Below are positions 41,115-49,211 of a DNA stretch of 64,000 nucleotides, one piece after another. Within the stretch, counting starts at the first letter, position 1. Each line of letters begins with the position of its first letter. The notes under the pieces are model-generated. The model saw only the letters and a list, made by a program, of their open reading frames with translations, was not told the origin of the DNA and ran no database searches. The DNA is from CBDDFV01 sp965227335 (GTDB lineage Bacteria > Planctomycetota > Phycisphaerae > Phycisphaerales > SM1A02), in the NCBI GenBank assembly GCA_965227335.1, contig CBDDFV010000001.1:372001-436000 (forward strand), read 5' to 3'. Both the position numbers and the translations under genes were made by a program.

Positions 41115-43097
41115 CTACACTTCAGGAATATCCGGCGTGACTGCTGGTAGGTACTTTCCGTGGAGGCGACGAACTGCTTCTAGGGCACTCTCGTCGGTCG
41201 CATCGTATTCCAGGTGCTTTTGATAGAAGACCATGCGACCGCGACACGCCTGCAGTACTGCTGACCACGGCTTTACCCATACCTGGAGGCGTCGCTCGTC
41301 ATCATCATGCACCAACCCGCGCGGCCGCCCCTTTTGCCGAGCCATCACTTTCGCGTCCGCCGTCAAGTCGTTTGATAACGCCCAGAACGTCCAGCGAGTG
41401 TTAAGATCCCGAAAACGCTCGTCGTCCGCAACCGCCGTTGCGTAGCGTATGACCTTCGTGATGATGTTGGGTGAGATCCGTACATTCGGTCGCTTGAGTT
41501 CTACGATCAAGTGCTCTTGTTCCTCGGGCCTTGCTTGGGGAACGGTTCGCGACAGCATCAAGTCGATGATGCCGACGCCGCCGTCCTGCATCCGAACGGG
41601 GGCCTCTGCGTCAACCTCATCCCGGTCGCGATCCAGTCGATCGATGTACTTCGCGAGTACTTGATCCAGACTCTGATCGCTGACGCTCAACGCGAACTCC
41701 TCTCCGAAGATCCATGTATTTGGTTCGAGCAACTTGTGTAGATGCGTCCGTTCCTTGGTCTGCTCTTTGCCCTCCGCGCTGTACAGAAGGATGTCGAGCA
41801 CCTTTAGGAAGTCGAGGCGATCCGCCACTACCTTCGATGCATTGATGATGGCTGCCAAGGACGTCCGGCGTAGAAGCTCGGCCAAGTCAGCTTGCTTCTC
41901 GACCGGCAGCTCTAGAACCTCTTCGAGGATCATTTGGAGTTCGTCCGCACCCTCCTCAATTGCGTGTCTCAGCAATCGTAGGGAAAGCCGCTTGCCCCTC
42001 TTGTCAGACGTACTGAATTCGGGAAGAAATTCGTTTACCTGTAGTGCGACGACGTCAAACACCTGGCGTTCCGCGGTCTCGATCGGGGTCTTGGGTTCCC
42101 CGTCATAGGGATAAACCTCTTCCCGCTTCCACGTCGCGACAACATCTCGGGCTACCTGGGCATTCCGCTCGCGGAAGTGGGCCCGCATGCCGTCCTTTGC
42201 AGTGTTGAGCAACGTGTCAAGGGCAGGGTGTAGGTCACCAAGTGCCAGCGCCGCCTGATCATCTAGCTCCTGAATGAAATCACAGCACAGGTACGCGGTG
42301 AACTGCCACCCTGGGGCCTGGATCCCTGGCGGGCGATCGAAGAATGCAAAGCCAGCCTTATCACAAAGGTATAGGGCTCGCTCAGTCGGGACCTCCCATT
42401 CGATGACGGTTAGCGAAACGCTGTGTGTCCGCCCGTCGGAGAGCACGAGTTCAGGCAGCGGATAGGTCTTGGAATGGGATTGGACGACAGCCGGGTCAAC
42501 GTCTACTCCGTCAAAGGTCACTGTCGCGGACGGATACTGTCGCAGATTGAGTGCCAGGCGTTTCGCGAGGATCCTGGCAACGTGCCCCGCATCGTCGAGC
42601 GAAGTGTAGCTCTTGCTGATGCGGCCGATTGTGACGGTGGTCCCCTGATCGCGACCGTTTGTCCGTTGTGGATCCGTGATCTCGTAGCGATTTAGTTCTG
42701 GGCGCTGTCCTGTGATCGTGTACGTCCACAGATCATCCTGCTGCCTGTACCAGGTCTCCCACCGGACGATGTCGCCAAGCGCGAACGCCTTTAGCCGCCC
42801 TCGGCCGTCCTTTCCGTGTAGGATTCGTCCCGCTCCACTTGACCGGCGGCGCTGTTTTTTCCATGAGCCGCCGAGCCGACTAAAGTACTTGACAGCATCG
42901 GCATGGTCGATACCGTGGCCGTCATCCGTTACCCGAATTGCCTGGATGCCACGGAACCGATTCCGATCAATCTCGACGGTAATCCTGTTGGCGTCGGCGT
43001 CGAGGCTATTCAGAACGAGCTCGGCGATCGCTAGCTCGGGCGATGTCTTGGACTCTCTTTCGAGGTGGTCGTTCTCGACTTGGAGCTCAACGAACAT
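41115..43097 (-). CDS. GHKL-ATPase fused to PD-(D/E)XK-like nuclease domain
   Basis: The 660-residue protein starts at MFVELQVENDHLERESKTSP. An N-terminal GHKL ATPase has the N box ELVLNSLDADA (E26, N30), DDGHGI at 58 to 63 and the lid GKDGRGRLKAF at 95 to 105. A middle domain spans about 200 to 450. The C terminus has HKLLEPNTWIFGEEF, then IIDLML and HLIVELKRP with D512, E533 and K535, a PD-(D/E)XK pattern reminiscent of Shedu (DUF4263) nucleases. It is probably a DNA-targeting defence protein; no partner gene is certain. Longer open frame upstream lacks similarity. Confidence 0.72.
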   Translation of the reverse strand: MFVELQVENDHLERESKTSPELAIAELVLNSLDADANRITVEIDRNRFRGIQAIRVTDDGHGIDHADAVKYFSRLGGSWKKQRRRSSGAGRILHGKDGRGRLKAFALGDIVRWETWYRQQDDLWTYTITGQRPELNRYEITDPQRTNGRDQGTTVTIGRISKSYTSLDDAGHVARILAKRLALNLRQYPSATVTFDGVDVDPAVVQSHSKTYPLPELVLSDGRTHSVSLTVIEWEVPTERALYLCDKAGFAFFDRPPGIQAPGWQFTAYLCCDFIQELDDQAALALGDLHPALDTLLNTAKDGMRAHFRERNAQVARDVVATWKREEVYPYDGEPKTPIETAERQVFDVVALQVNEFLPEFSTSDKRGKRLSLRLLRHAIEEGADELQMILEEVLELPVEKQADLAELLRRTSLAAIINASKVVADRLDFLKVLDILLYSAEGKEQTKERTHLHKLLEPNTWIFGEEFALSVSDQSLDQVLAKYIDRLDRDRDEVDAEAPVRMQDGGVGIIDLMLSRTVPQARPEEQEHLIVELKRPNVRISPNIITKVIRYATAVADDERFRDLNTRWTFWALSNDLTADAKVMARQKGRPRGLVHDDDERRLQVWVKPWSAVLQACRGRMVFYQKHLEYDATDESALEAVRRLHGKYLPAVTPDIPEV

Positions 43098-43248
43098 GCG
43101 GTGATGATACCGTGCCGGCGACAGTTTGCCGTTACGACGTGCCAAACAAGTTTGCTGAATGCATCGCAATGACGGGAGCAACTGCCGGAAGGGAGGAGCA
43201 GGCGGTCAGTTGGGCCGTGCGCAACAGCACTGATAGATCGGGAGTTCG

Positions 43249-43890
43249 TCACACCTCGAGTCGACAGCCAAGGGAACGTGCCGGATCGAAGGGGCCGACC
43301 TGCCGGCGTCGCATCGGAATGGCCTCAATCGGAACGGCTTCGAATCCCGCTTGCTGCCGGATGCGGTTCACTGACCGCCAGATGTTGAGGAGCTGGCGAC
43401 GGACCGGGGAATAGGGCTCGAACGGCACAGTCCGGAACTCGCCGATGAACCACTCCGGCTGCCGTCGTGTTGCGTGGTCTAGCAGGAATGCCTTGAACTC
43501 CTGGTATCTCCGATGCTCGATTGCGACGCGCGGGTGCCCGCCGCGGTATCCGATAGAGTACCCGCGAAATCGGATTGGGCTACGCCGAGCGTCTCGGAGT
43601 ACACCGGCTTCCTCCTCAAAGAGCCGATGCTTCCCGTGGGTCGCCATGAGCACGAACTCTCGCTCGTGACGCAGGAGTTGGACGCTGGCGTGCCCAAGCT
43701 GACGACGTCTTGATCGCTGGTGTTTCGTCAGTGCGATGTCGTATCTCTCGATGAGCTTCTCATCGACCCTGCGCGGGTCCTTCCGCTCAGGGATGGTCCC
43801 CCGAACGTAGAACCAGTAGCCGTGGCGCAAGTACGACACGGCCAACTGCTGCACAAACCCCTCCGGACTCGTCGCTTCACATCGATACAT
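43249..43890 (-). CDS. Unknown basic protein, 213 residues
   Basis: AGGAGG sits 6 nt before the ATG giving MYRCEATSPEGFVQQLAVSY. The protein is Arg/Tyr-rich (YLRHGYWFYVRGTIPERKDP, HQRSRRRQLGHASVQLL, RFRGYSIGYRGGHPRVAIEH), suggesting nucleic-acid contact. No catalytic motif is recognised, but several conserved-looking His, Arg and Glu positions are present. It is 151 bp upstream of the GHKL-nuclease gene on the same strand, so the two may be co-transcribed. Function unknown. Confidence 0.6.
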   Translation of the reverse strand: MYRCEATSPEGFVQQLAVSYLRHGYWFYVRGTIPERKDPRRVDEKLIERYDIALTKHQRSRRRQLGHASVQLLRHEREFVLMATHGKHRLFEEEAGVLRDARRSPIRFRGYSIGYRGGHPRVAIEHRRYQEFKAFLLDHATRRQPEWFIGEFRTVPFEPYSPVRRQLLNIWRSVNRIRQQAGFEAVPIEAIPMRRRQVGPFDPARSLGCRLEV

Positions 43891-44219
43891 GGCTTGCCTC
43901 CTGCGTCGGCATGATCGCCGTCGGTGGCCCATTGGCCCCGGCGATCATGGAAAGCGGTTGTTCAAGGGCACAACCGCTCAAGCCCTGCCTCGCAATGAAC
44001 CTCCTTTCGCGCGCCTCGCTTTGGCGAGCCGCCCACTGGTTTCCCAAGTTGCAGTCGCCCACTCCTATGTGGTCGCGCATCTCTGAACCTCTCGATCGAC
44101 TGTCCTCCTTGAAAACAGGAGTCGATCGTTCCCCGCAGGTTCGTCTGTTCCTCTGGCCAGCCGTCCTCCCGGACAGCTCGTCAGAGGCCAATTCCTCGCT
44201 GGTCTCGCCAGAGACCCAA

Positions 44220-44258
44220 GTGTGCGAGGCGTCCCGAATTGGGACGCCTCAAGCACAC
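44220..44258. repeat. Strong 16-bp hairpin in the gene-poor region
   Basis: GTGTGC-GAGGCGTCCC pairs with GGGACGCCTC-AA-GCACAC around a GAATT loop, with an AA bulge. There is no T tract; it may be a terminator, an RNA element or a recombination or binding site. Confidence 0.5.
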
Positions 44259-45321
44259 CCTTCAAAGCTGTCAAAACGGGATCATCTCCCGTCGCCGCTT
44301 TCGTTGTCGCTGATGTCGTTGCCGATCCACCGGCACGACGCGAACACGCCGCCACTGCCTTGCAGCGACGTTGCTCCGGGATCCAGATCCCAGACTTCTA
44401 CTTGCGGCACACTCCCTCACTGCAGCGTTTCAAATACCTGACCGACTTCGTCAGGCGCCGGGCACTACCCCGGTCGCAGCAGTGATTCCTGGGTTAGCAA
44501 CAGATGTCGTCTGACCAATCACGTCGCTAGAGGGCACAGGCCCTCGGGCTGAGTTGTCGTATGTCCGCACTCCCGTGCGGCATAGTCGCCACGTCGTCGA
44601 GCATGATGCTCGCGCCGTGCTTTCGAGGAGCAGAAACCAGAAGCTCTCCTCTACCCATCAACATCCAGCGTTCGCAGTTCGGCATCGTCTTTGGTCAGTC
44701 TTACCGGCAAGCCCTCGCGGGCCTTTCGTGGTTGAGCTTTTTCTCGTCGGGCATTTCCTCCCGATCGCCGAATCCAGTCTCGGATTCGGTCACGCTTGTC
44801 GCCAAGTCGTGAAGTCCCCACGCCGGTTGAGGTTGGCGGCCCCAGTCACCTGGGATTCCGCCGCCCCCCAAGGGGATTTGGTCTGCGTCATGGCAGGCCT
44901 CACCGCCTTCATCTGTTGCGGCCTCGCCAGAGCGTCACGGCTCCGTCGAGGTCGTTCCCCATCGCCCGATTTCTTCAGTTCAATGACCATCGGATCGAAG
45001 TACGGGATTGCCTTGCCGCTGCAGCAGACTGCTGCGAGCGCCGAGTATTACTCCGTACAGCCTCCGTCGAACCGGACAAGCGCGTCTCCACGCATCCGGC
45101 TCTACGGGACAGCACCGTGGCGGGTAGTAACGTCCGCCCCCTTAGCCGTTGGCACGGTTTACCAGGTGGTGCTGCCCGTTTTGACAACTGTCAGCGAGGT
45201 TCAACTCCGCTGATGGTGCCGGGGTACCGTACAGAGCACGGTCTTGCCAGGAAAAACGCGGCGAATCGGCGGCCCTCGGGTGGCCCAGGCCCCGTTTTCG
45301 CGAGTGATCTTCGGAGGATGT

Positions 45322-45359
45322 GGATATTTTCGTATCCTGTGTCCGCAACACAGCGTACA
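45322..45359. promoter_or_regulatory. Operator/promoter region of the XRE regulator
   Basis: Overlapping inverted repeats GGATA-n6-TATCC (45322-45337) and CTGTGT-n5-ACACAG (45337-45353) end in GCGTACA (45353-45359), 22 bp before the regulator start. GCGTACA also forms the palindrome before the excisionase-like gene, suggesting one regulator binds both. Confidence 0.45.
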
Positions 45360-45380
45360 CTGGAGAAGAGGAGCCGATCC

Positions 45381-45767
45381 GTGAGCAAGGCCGTTCGCCG
45401 GCACAAGCCTGAGCCGATTGGAGAGACGCTGCGACGTCAGCGGATCGATGTCCTCGGGTACGGGCTGAGGGAAATGGCTCGCCAGATGAAGATCACGCCA
45501 GCGCATCTCTCTGACATTGAGACCGGTCGCCGGAATCCATCTGAGAGTGTGATGATTGAACTTGCCAAGCACTACAAGCTCGATCTTGCAGTGCTCAGGG
45601 CGGGATGGAGCCGACCCGAGGCGATTGTCGCGGAGGTTGCGAGTCGGGACGCGACGTTTGCTGAGCGAGTGCCCGAGTTGCTTCGTGCGGTCGAGAGCCT
45701 TCCACCCAATCGATGGGATGAGCTGATTGAAGAAGCGAAGCGGCTCTCACGGAGGCGGGGGAAATGA
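45381..45767 (+). CDS. XRE-family transcriptional regulator
   Basis: The 128-residue protein starts at GTG with GAGGAG 7 nt upstream. The helix-turn-helix is GLREMARQMKITPAHLSDIETGRRNPSESVMIELAKHYKLD (in two parts, residues about 29 to 70), followed by a helical tail. It overlaps the ImmA-like protease gene (ATGA). Such XRE/ImmA pairs control excision and transfer in integrative elements: the regulator represses until the protease cleaves it. Confidence 0.87.
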   Translation: MSKAVRRHKPEPIGETLRRQRIDVLGYGLREMARQMKITPAHLSDIETGRRNPSESVMIELAKHYKLDLAVLRAGWSRPEAIVAEVASRDATFAERVPELLRAVESLPPNRWDELIEEAKRLSRRRGK

Positions 45768-46399
45768 CAGTCAGCCTTGAGTATGTCGAGAACAGGGGGG
45801 CAAGTTGTGCGGAGGCCTGTCTCAGCGAGTGTCTCAGAGGCAATCCCCTTCTCCAGGCGCCTCGCCCGATTCCGGTTGAGCGTTGGATCGAGTCACCGTT
45901 GGGTATCGAGTTGGCGATCCAAGATCTTGGGGAGCGCGATGGAGCCGCAGTTCTTGGCCTCGCCCAGTCCGCCAATCGCCGGATCATCATTGATGCATCG
46001 CTTCAGTACGACGAACCGCGGTTTCGATTCACCGCTGCTCACGAACTCGGCCACATCTGGATGCATCACAGCGAAGAAGGCAATCCGACCGATGTCAATC
46101 TGGCCTCCGTGCGACACGATCAGCAGGAAGGGGAGGCCGACGCGTTCGCGGCGGCGTTTCTCATGCCGAGGATCTTGGTGTTCCGCGAAGTCCTGGCCAT
46201 TGCGAGAGACGATCCGGGGGACGTTGGTGAGCAGGTCGCCTGTCTGGCCCGATTCTCTGAGACATCGATCGAACTCTGGGCGTCTCGCTACCTGCCCGAA
46301 CTTTGTGCACGATTCCTGGTGTCGCGTTCAGCAATGCTGTTCCGGCTGCGTCGCTCCGCTTTGACGACGGCGCCCCGTTGCTCCTCGCTCAAACGCTGA
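45764..46399 (+). CDS. ImmA/IrrE-family metallopeptidase
   Basis: The 211-residue protein has AAHELGHIWMHH (HExxH) near residues 91 to 100 and EGEADAFAAAFLMP supplying the third zinc ligand, the hallmark of ImmA/IrrE proteases. The ATG overlaps the XRE regulator stop. Its likely substrate is that regulator, releasing repression of the excision/transfer genes. The last 30 residues are basic and unassigned. Confidence 0.87.
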   Translation: MTVSLEYVENRGASCAEACLSECLRGNPLLQAPRPIPVERWIESPLGIELAIQDLGERDGAAVLGLAQSANRRIIIDASLQYDEPRFRFTAAHELGHIWMHHSEEGNPTDVNLASVRHDQQEGEADAFAAAFLMPRILVFREVLAIARDDPGDVGEQVACLARFSETSIELWASRYLPELCARFLVSRSAMLFRLRRSALTTAPRCSSLKR

Positions 46400-46436
46400 T
46401 CCAACTCCAGGGCCGATCTCTCTAATTTGCACCGAT

Positions 46437-46456
46437 TGTACGCAGTATCGCGTACA
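46437..46456. promoter_or_regulatory. Palindromic operator before the excisionase-like gene
   Basis: TGTACGC-AGTATC-GCGTACA is a perfect 7-bp inverted repeat 22 bp before the excisionase-like start. It shares the half-site GCGTACA with the XRE promoter region. The best candidate binder is the XRE protein. Confidence 0.55.
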
Positions 46457-46477
46457 TCATCCAGTGAAGGACACGAC

Positions 46478-46723
46478 ATGTCATCCAGAAGCCCCTCGGG
46501 ACCGAATGTCCGTCGCCTGGCTTTGACCGCGGAACAAGTCGGCGTCGCCCTCGGCGTCAGTCGCGCCACCGTGTGGCGGATGCATGCCTCAGGCCGCTTG
46601 CCGGCCCCCGTCCGCTTCGGTCGGGCCGTGCGGTGGGAGCAATACACGATTGAAGAGTGGCTGGCCGCCGGGGCCCCGTCTCGCGAACAGTGGGAAGCAC
46701 TCTGCCGCCGTCACTCCAGCTAG
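46478..46723 (+). CDS. Excisionase-like HTH protein
   Basis: The 81-residue protein is a MerR/HTH_17-type (AlpA/Xis-like) winged helix: LALTAEQVGVALGVSRATVWRMHASGRLPAPVRFGRAVRW, then YTIEEWLAAG. A GAAGGA-like site precedes the ATG. It sits 14 bp before the integrase, the normal place for a recombination directionality factor. A longer N terminus (from 46427) lacks a ribosome binding site. Confidence 0.8.
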   Translation: MSSRSPSGPNVRRLALTAEQVGVALGVSRATVWRMHASGRLPAPVRFGRAVRWEQYTIEEWLAAGAPSREQWEALCRRHSS

Positions 46724-46737
46724 AAAGCAGGCAAGCC

Positions 46738-48384
46738 ATGCGAGTTTTCAGGTCCAGTTATCGCAACCGTCAGGGCAAGTCCGTGCCGACATCGAAGTGG
46801 TACGTCGAGTTCCGCGATCATCACGATACGGTCCGGCGAGTGCCTGCTTTTACGAGCAAGTCGGCGAGTACGCAGTTCGGGATCAACATCGACCGTCTGG
46901 TCGGGTACCACAAGGCGACTGGAGGCGGTGTTGACCCGTCCCTTGAATCTTGGCTGGCCGGGCTGCCAAGGACGGTGGCCGAGAAGCTCGTCAGTATCGG
47001 TCTCGTGCCCAGGGAGCGTGCGGCCCAGGCGACTCCGCTCGCTGATCACGTGGCGGACTATCGAGCGTCACTGGCAGCAAAGGGCGGCACTGCGAAGCAC
47101 GTCCGTCTGGTGACCGGCCGCCTGCAGAAAGTACTCAAGGGCGGGCGTTTTACCTTCTGGTCGGACATCACTGCGAGCGCTGTTCAGCGGTATTTGGCGG
47201 GCTTGCAGGAAGGCGACAAGCCACTCAGCAACCAGACTGTCAATTACTACCTGGCGGCAACGAAAGCGTTCTGCAATTGGATGGTGAAGGACCGGCGAGC
47301 GACGGCGTCTCCCGTTGGCCATCTGGCGTCGCTCAATACGAACGTTGATCGACGCCACGACAGGCGGGCTCTGTCGGCCGAAGAGATACGAGTACTCCTC
47401 TCGCATGTAGAGTCTGCTCCGATTCAGAGCGACGTCTCGGGCCCCGATCGGGCGATGCTCTACCGAGTCGCCCTGGAAACCGGATTGCGCGCCGGAGAGT
47501 TGCGGAGCCTTCGGGTTCGGTCATTCGACCTTCACTCAGACCCGCCGACGGTCACAGTCGAGGCAAGCTACAGCAAACATCGCCGCGAAGACGTCCTCCC
47601 CATTCGCCGTGAATTGGCGAATTACCTTGGCGGCCATTTCAGCGGACGAGGCCCCGATGCCTCGGCATTCGACATGCCGAGCGAGTCTCAAGTTGCTCGG
47701 ATGATCCGCGCCGATCTCGCATCAGCGAGGGCGGCATGGCTTCAGCAAGCGACCAACGAGACCGACCAGAGGTGTCGTTCCGAGTCCGATTTCCTCCAGT
47801 ATCGAGATGCCTCAGGCAAAGTAGCCGACTTCCACGCTCTCAGGCACACCTTCATCTCCAATCTCGTCGCCGGTGGCGTTCACCCGAAGACGGCTCAGGC
47901 TCTGGCTCGGCACAGCACGATCACGCTGACGATGGACCGATACGCTCATCTCGATCGCTCGGCTGACTCGAAGGCGCTTGAGGCCCTGCCGCGTTTCGAG
48001 GAGAGCGTCGAGACGCCGACAAGCAACGGCCGCGCAGCCCAGGATGACTCGGCGTCTTGCTTGGCGCAATGCGAGCAATCTGACGCGACGACATGCGACG
48101 ACGTGATACCGGACGATGAGGAGCAACGAGAGGCAAGTGGCCCTGTCAACGGGGTTTCCGAATGGGCCCGGAGGGATTCGAACCCTCACTCACCTTGCGG
48201 TGAAGCGGATTTTGAATCCGCCGCGTCTGCCAATTCCGCCACTCCGGCGCGGACGTGGATGGTAGGGGGGACGGCCCTGATTCGCCAACGAAAAGACGGC
48301 CGGCCCGCGGGCCGACCGTCGTCTTCGTCATCGGTTCGCGGGCGCGAATCCGGTCAGTTGTCTTCGCCCGCGGCGTGCGCCTGA
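46738..48384 (+). CDS. int: Tyrosine integrase reading through attR
   Basis: The 548-residue frame starts at MRVFRSSYRNRQG. Catalytic residues are R251 (TGLRAGE), K280 (YSKHRRE), H366 and R369 (FHALRHT), H392 (ARHSTIT) and Y402 (MDRYAHL); an arm-type and SAM-like domain precede. After the catalytic domain a disordered linker leads into the tRNA antisense peptide (ADFESAASANSATPA, att core) and 44 host-encoded residues, ending inside the 3' end of the lipoprotein gene. The last about 60 residues therefore depend on integration state. The element-proper protein ends near residue 488. Confidence 0.9.
   Translation: MRVFRSSYRNRQGKSVPTSKWYVEFRDHHDTVRRVPAFTSKSASTQFGINIDRLVGYHKATGGGVDPSLESWLAGLPRTVAEKLVSIGLVPRERAAQATPLADHVADYRASLAAKGGTAKHVRLVTGRLQKVLKGGRFTFWSDITASAVQRYLAGLQEGDKPLSNQTVNYYLAATKAFCNWMVKDRRATASPVGHLASLNTNVDRRHDRRALSAEEIRVLLSHVESAPIQSDVSGPDRAMLYRVALETGLRAGELRSLRVRSFDLHSDPPTVTVEASYSKHRREDVLPIRRELANYLGGHFSGRGPDASAFDMPSESQVARMIRADLASARAAWLQQATNETDQRCRSESDFLQYRDASGKVADFHALRHTFISNLVAGGVHPKTAQALARHSTITLTMDRYAHLDRSADSKALEALPRFEESVETPTSNGRAAQDDSASCLAQCEQSDATTCDDVIPDDEEQREASGPVNGVSEWARRDSNPHSPCGEADFESAASANSATPARTWMVGGTALIRQRKDGRPAGRPSSSSSVRGRESGQLSSPAACA
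48163..48248 (-). pseudogene. Chimeric tRNA-Leu remnant at attR
   Basis: The 5' half (48204-48248) is identical to the intact tRNA-Leu(CAA). The 3' half has a normal variable arm (TCACC-GCAA-GGTGA) and T arm (GAGGG-TTCGAAT-CCCTC), but its acceptor strand CGGGCCC cannot pair with GCCGGAG (only two of seven pairs). It is probably a nonfunctional hybrid of the displaced host 5' half and an element-borne 3' half of another tRNA-Leu. Confidence 0.75.
48204..48248. repeat. attR core (45 bp)
   Basis: This is the second copy of the 45-bp att core (see 10916-10960), the right boundary of the integrated element, lying inside the 3' part of the integrase frame. Confidence 0.9.
48295..48320. terminator. 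Hairpin terminator between lipoprotein gene and tRNA
   Basis: GACGG-C-CGGCCC around CG pairs with GGGCCG-A-CCGTC (one mismatch), flanked by AAAA on one side and CGTCTTCG on the other. It lies just past the stop of the minus-strand lipoprotein gene. Confidence 0.65.
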
Positions 48385-48965
48385 TCGACGACCGCGCGGA
48401 ATCGTCGGGCCCACTCGTCCATGATCTGCTTCGCATCGTTCTCCGTCCAGAAACGGTTGAACGCCACGTTCTTCCCGCGCCGGCCTTCCACGAGCGCGGC
48501 GAGCTGGACGTTGGAGACCGCGTCGATCACCTCGGCCTGCATCGAGACCCCGATGCGGCGCTGGTCCCGGAAGGCGTCGGTCAGCGCCACGCGGACCTCC
48601 GCGACGTCGCCGGCCGGGGCGGTCACGACCCGGTATTCGGGCTCGAGGGCGTCGGTCAGGGCCTGACGCATGTAGTCCCGCACCCGCTTCAGGTCCGCCT
48701 CGTCCGCCCGCTGACCCGAGCCGTGCTTCATCAATGTCAGTTCGATGTCGTCGATGATGAACTTGTCGTAGCGGGCGAGCCGGTTGGTGGGCTCGACGAA
48801 TCGCCAGGAGGACGGTCCCTGCGGTTGCAGCTGGCGGTAGGTCGACAGGAAGGACGTCTGGCGCACCTCGTCGAGGTTCATCGAGGCCGTCTTCGACTCC
48901 TTCGCGCAGCCGGCCGCGAGCATGAATGCGACGGTCGCCGCCGCCACGAGCGTGATTCGACACAT
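48354..48965 (-). CDS. DUF3313-type lipoprotein
   Basis: The 203-residue protein starts at MCRITLVAAATVAFMLAAGC, a lipoprotein signal with lipobox LAAGC, and AGGAGA before the ATG. The mature part (YDKFIIDDIELTLM, LKRVRDYMRQALTDALEPEYRVV, AGDVAEVRVALTDAF) matches DUF3313 lipoproteins of unknown function. This is the first host gene right of the element; its 3' end is overlapped by 31 bp by the integrase frame on the other strand. Confidence 0.75.
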   Translation of the reverse strand: MCRITLVAAATVAFMLAAGCAKESKTASMNLDEVRQTSFLSTYRQLQPQGPSSWRFVEPTNRLARYDKFIIDDIELTLMKHGSGQRADEADLKRVRDYMRQALTDALEPEYRVVTAPAGDVAEVRVALTDAFRDQRRIGVSMQAEVIDAVSNVQLAALVEGRRGKNVAFNRFWTENDAKQIMDEWARRFRAVVDQAHAAGEDN

Positions 48966-49090
48966 GACACGTCTCCTGTTTCTGGATTCTGAGATCCGGA
49001 ACTTCCAATTCACTCGATTATCGGTCAAACCCACGGCGCCGTCAACGCTTCCAATAGGTATTTCGTATGGATTGAGTCTGGTTGATCGGA

Positions 49091-49119
49091 TTGGCGACTA
49101 TGGCTGCGGCGGGTATGAT
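49091..49119 (+). promoter_or_regulatory. Candidate catalase promoter
   Basis: TTGGCG (49091-49096) and TATGAT (49114-49119) are separated by 17 bp, 92 bp before the catalase start. Confidence 0.5.
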
Positions 49120-49211
49120 GCGGGGCTCCCCTGACCGGCGTGGGTGGCGAGCGAGTCCGGCGACGGGCCGGACCCACGCGGCGGCGACGTAGACCCCGGA
49201 AGGAACGACTC

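Larger units (their letters stand above)
43891..45380. other. Gene-poor 1.5-kb stretch
   Basis: I see no convincing gene. Several open frames are Arg/Ser-rich and lack ribosome binding sites. The best small candidate is minus strand 44651-44821 (GTG start, 56 codons, DKRDRIRDWIRRSGGNARR). A strong hairpin lies at 44220-44258. The stretch separates the defence/Rhs genes from the regulator/integration module and may be decayed genes or noncoding RNA. Confidence 0.4.
10961..48248. mobile_element. Integrated plasmid-like/mobilizable element in tRNA-Leu
   Basis: The 37.3-kb region is bounded by the 45-bp att repeats in tRNA-Leu(CAA). It carries an integrase, excisionase-like protein and XRE/ImmA regulators at its right end, and rep, parAB, iterons, a VirD4-like ATPase, ArdC and AbiE inside. 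Its base composition is lower in GC than both flanks, and most genes lack the extreme G/C third positions of the host. No relaxase or VirB4 homologue is recognised, so autonomous conjugation is doubtful. Boundaries are precise to the att core; a second recombinase at 39985-41022 leaves open that it is composite. Confidence 0.9.

Noticed and set aside
44554..45213. 219-codon plus-strand frame upstream of the XRE gene
   Set aside because: No ribosome binding site, Arg/Ser/Pro-rich composition and no motif; the real gene starts at 45381 with a good Shine-Dalgarno.
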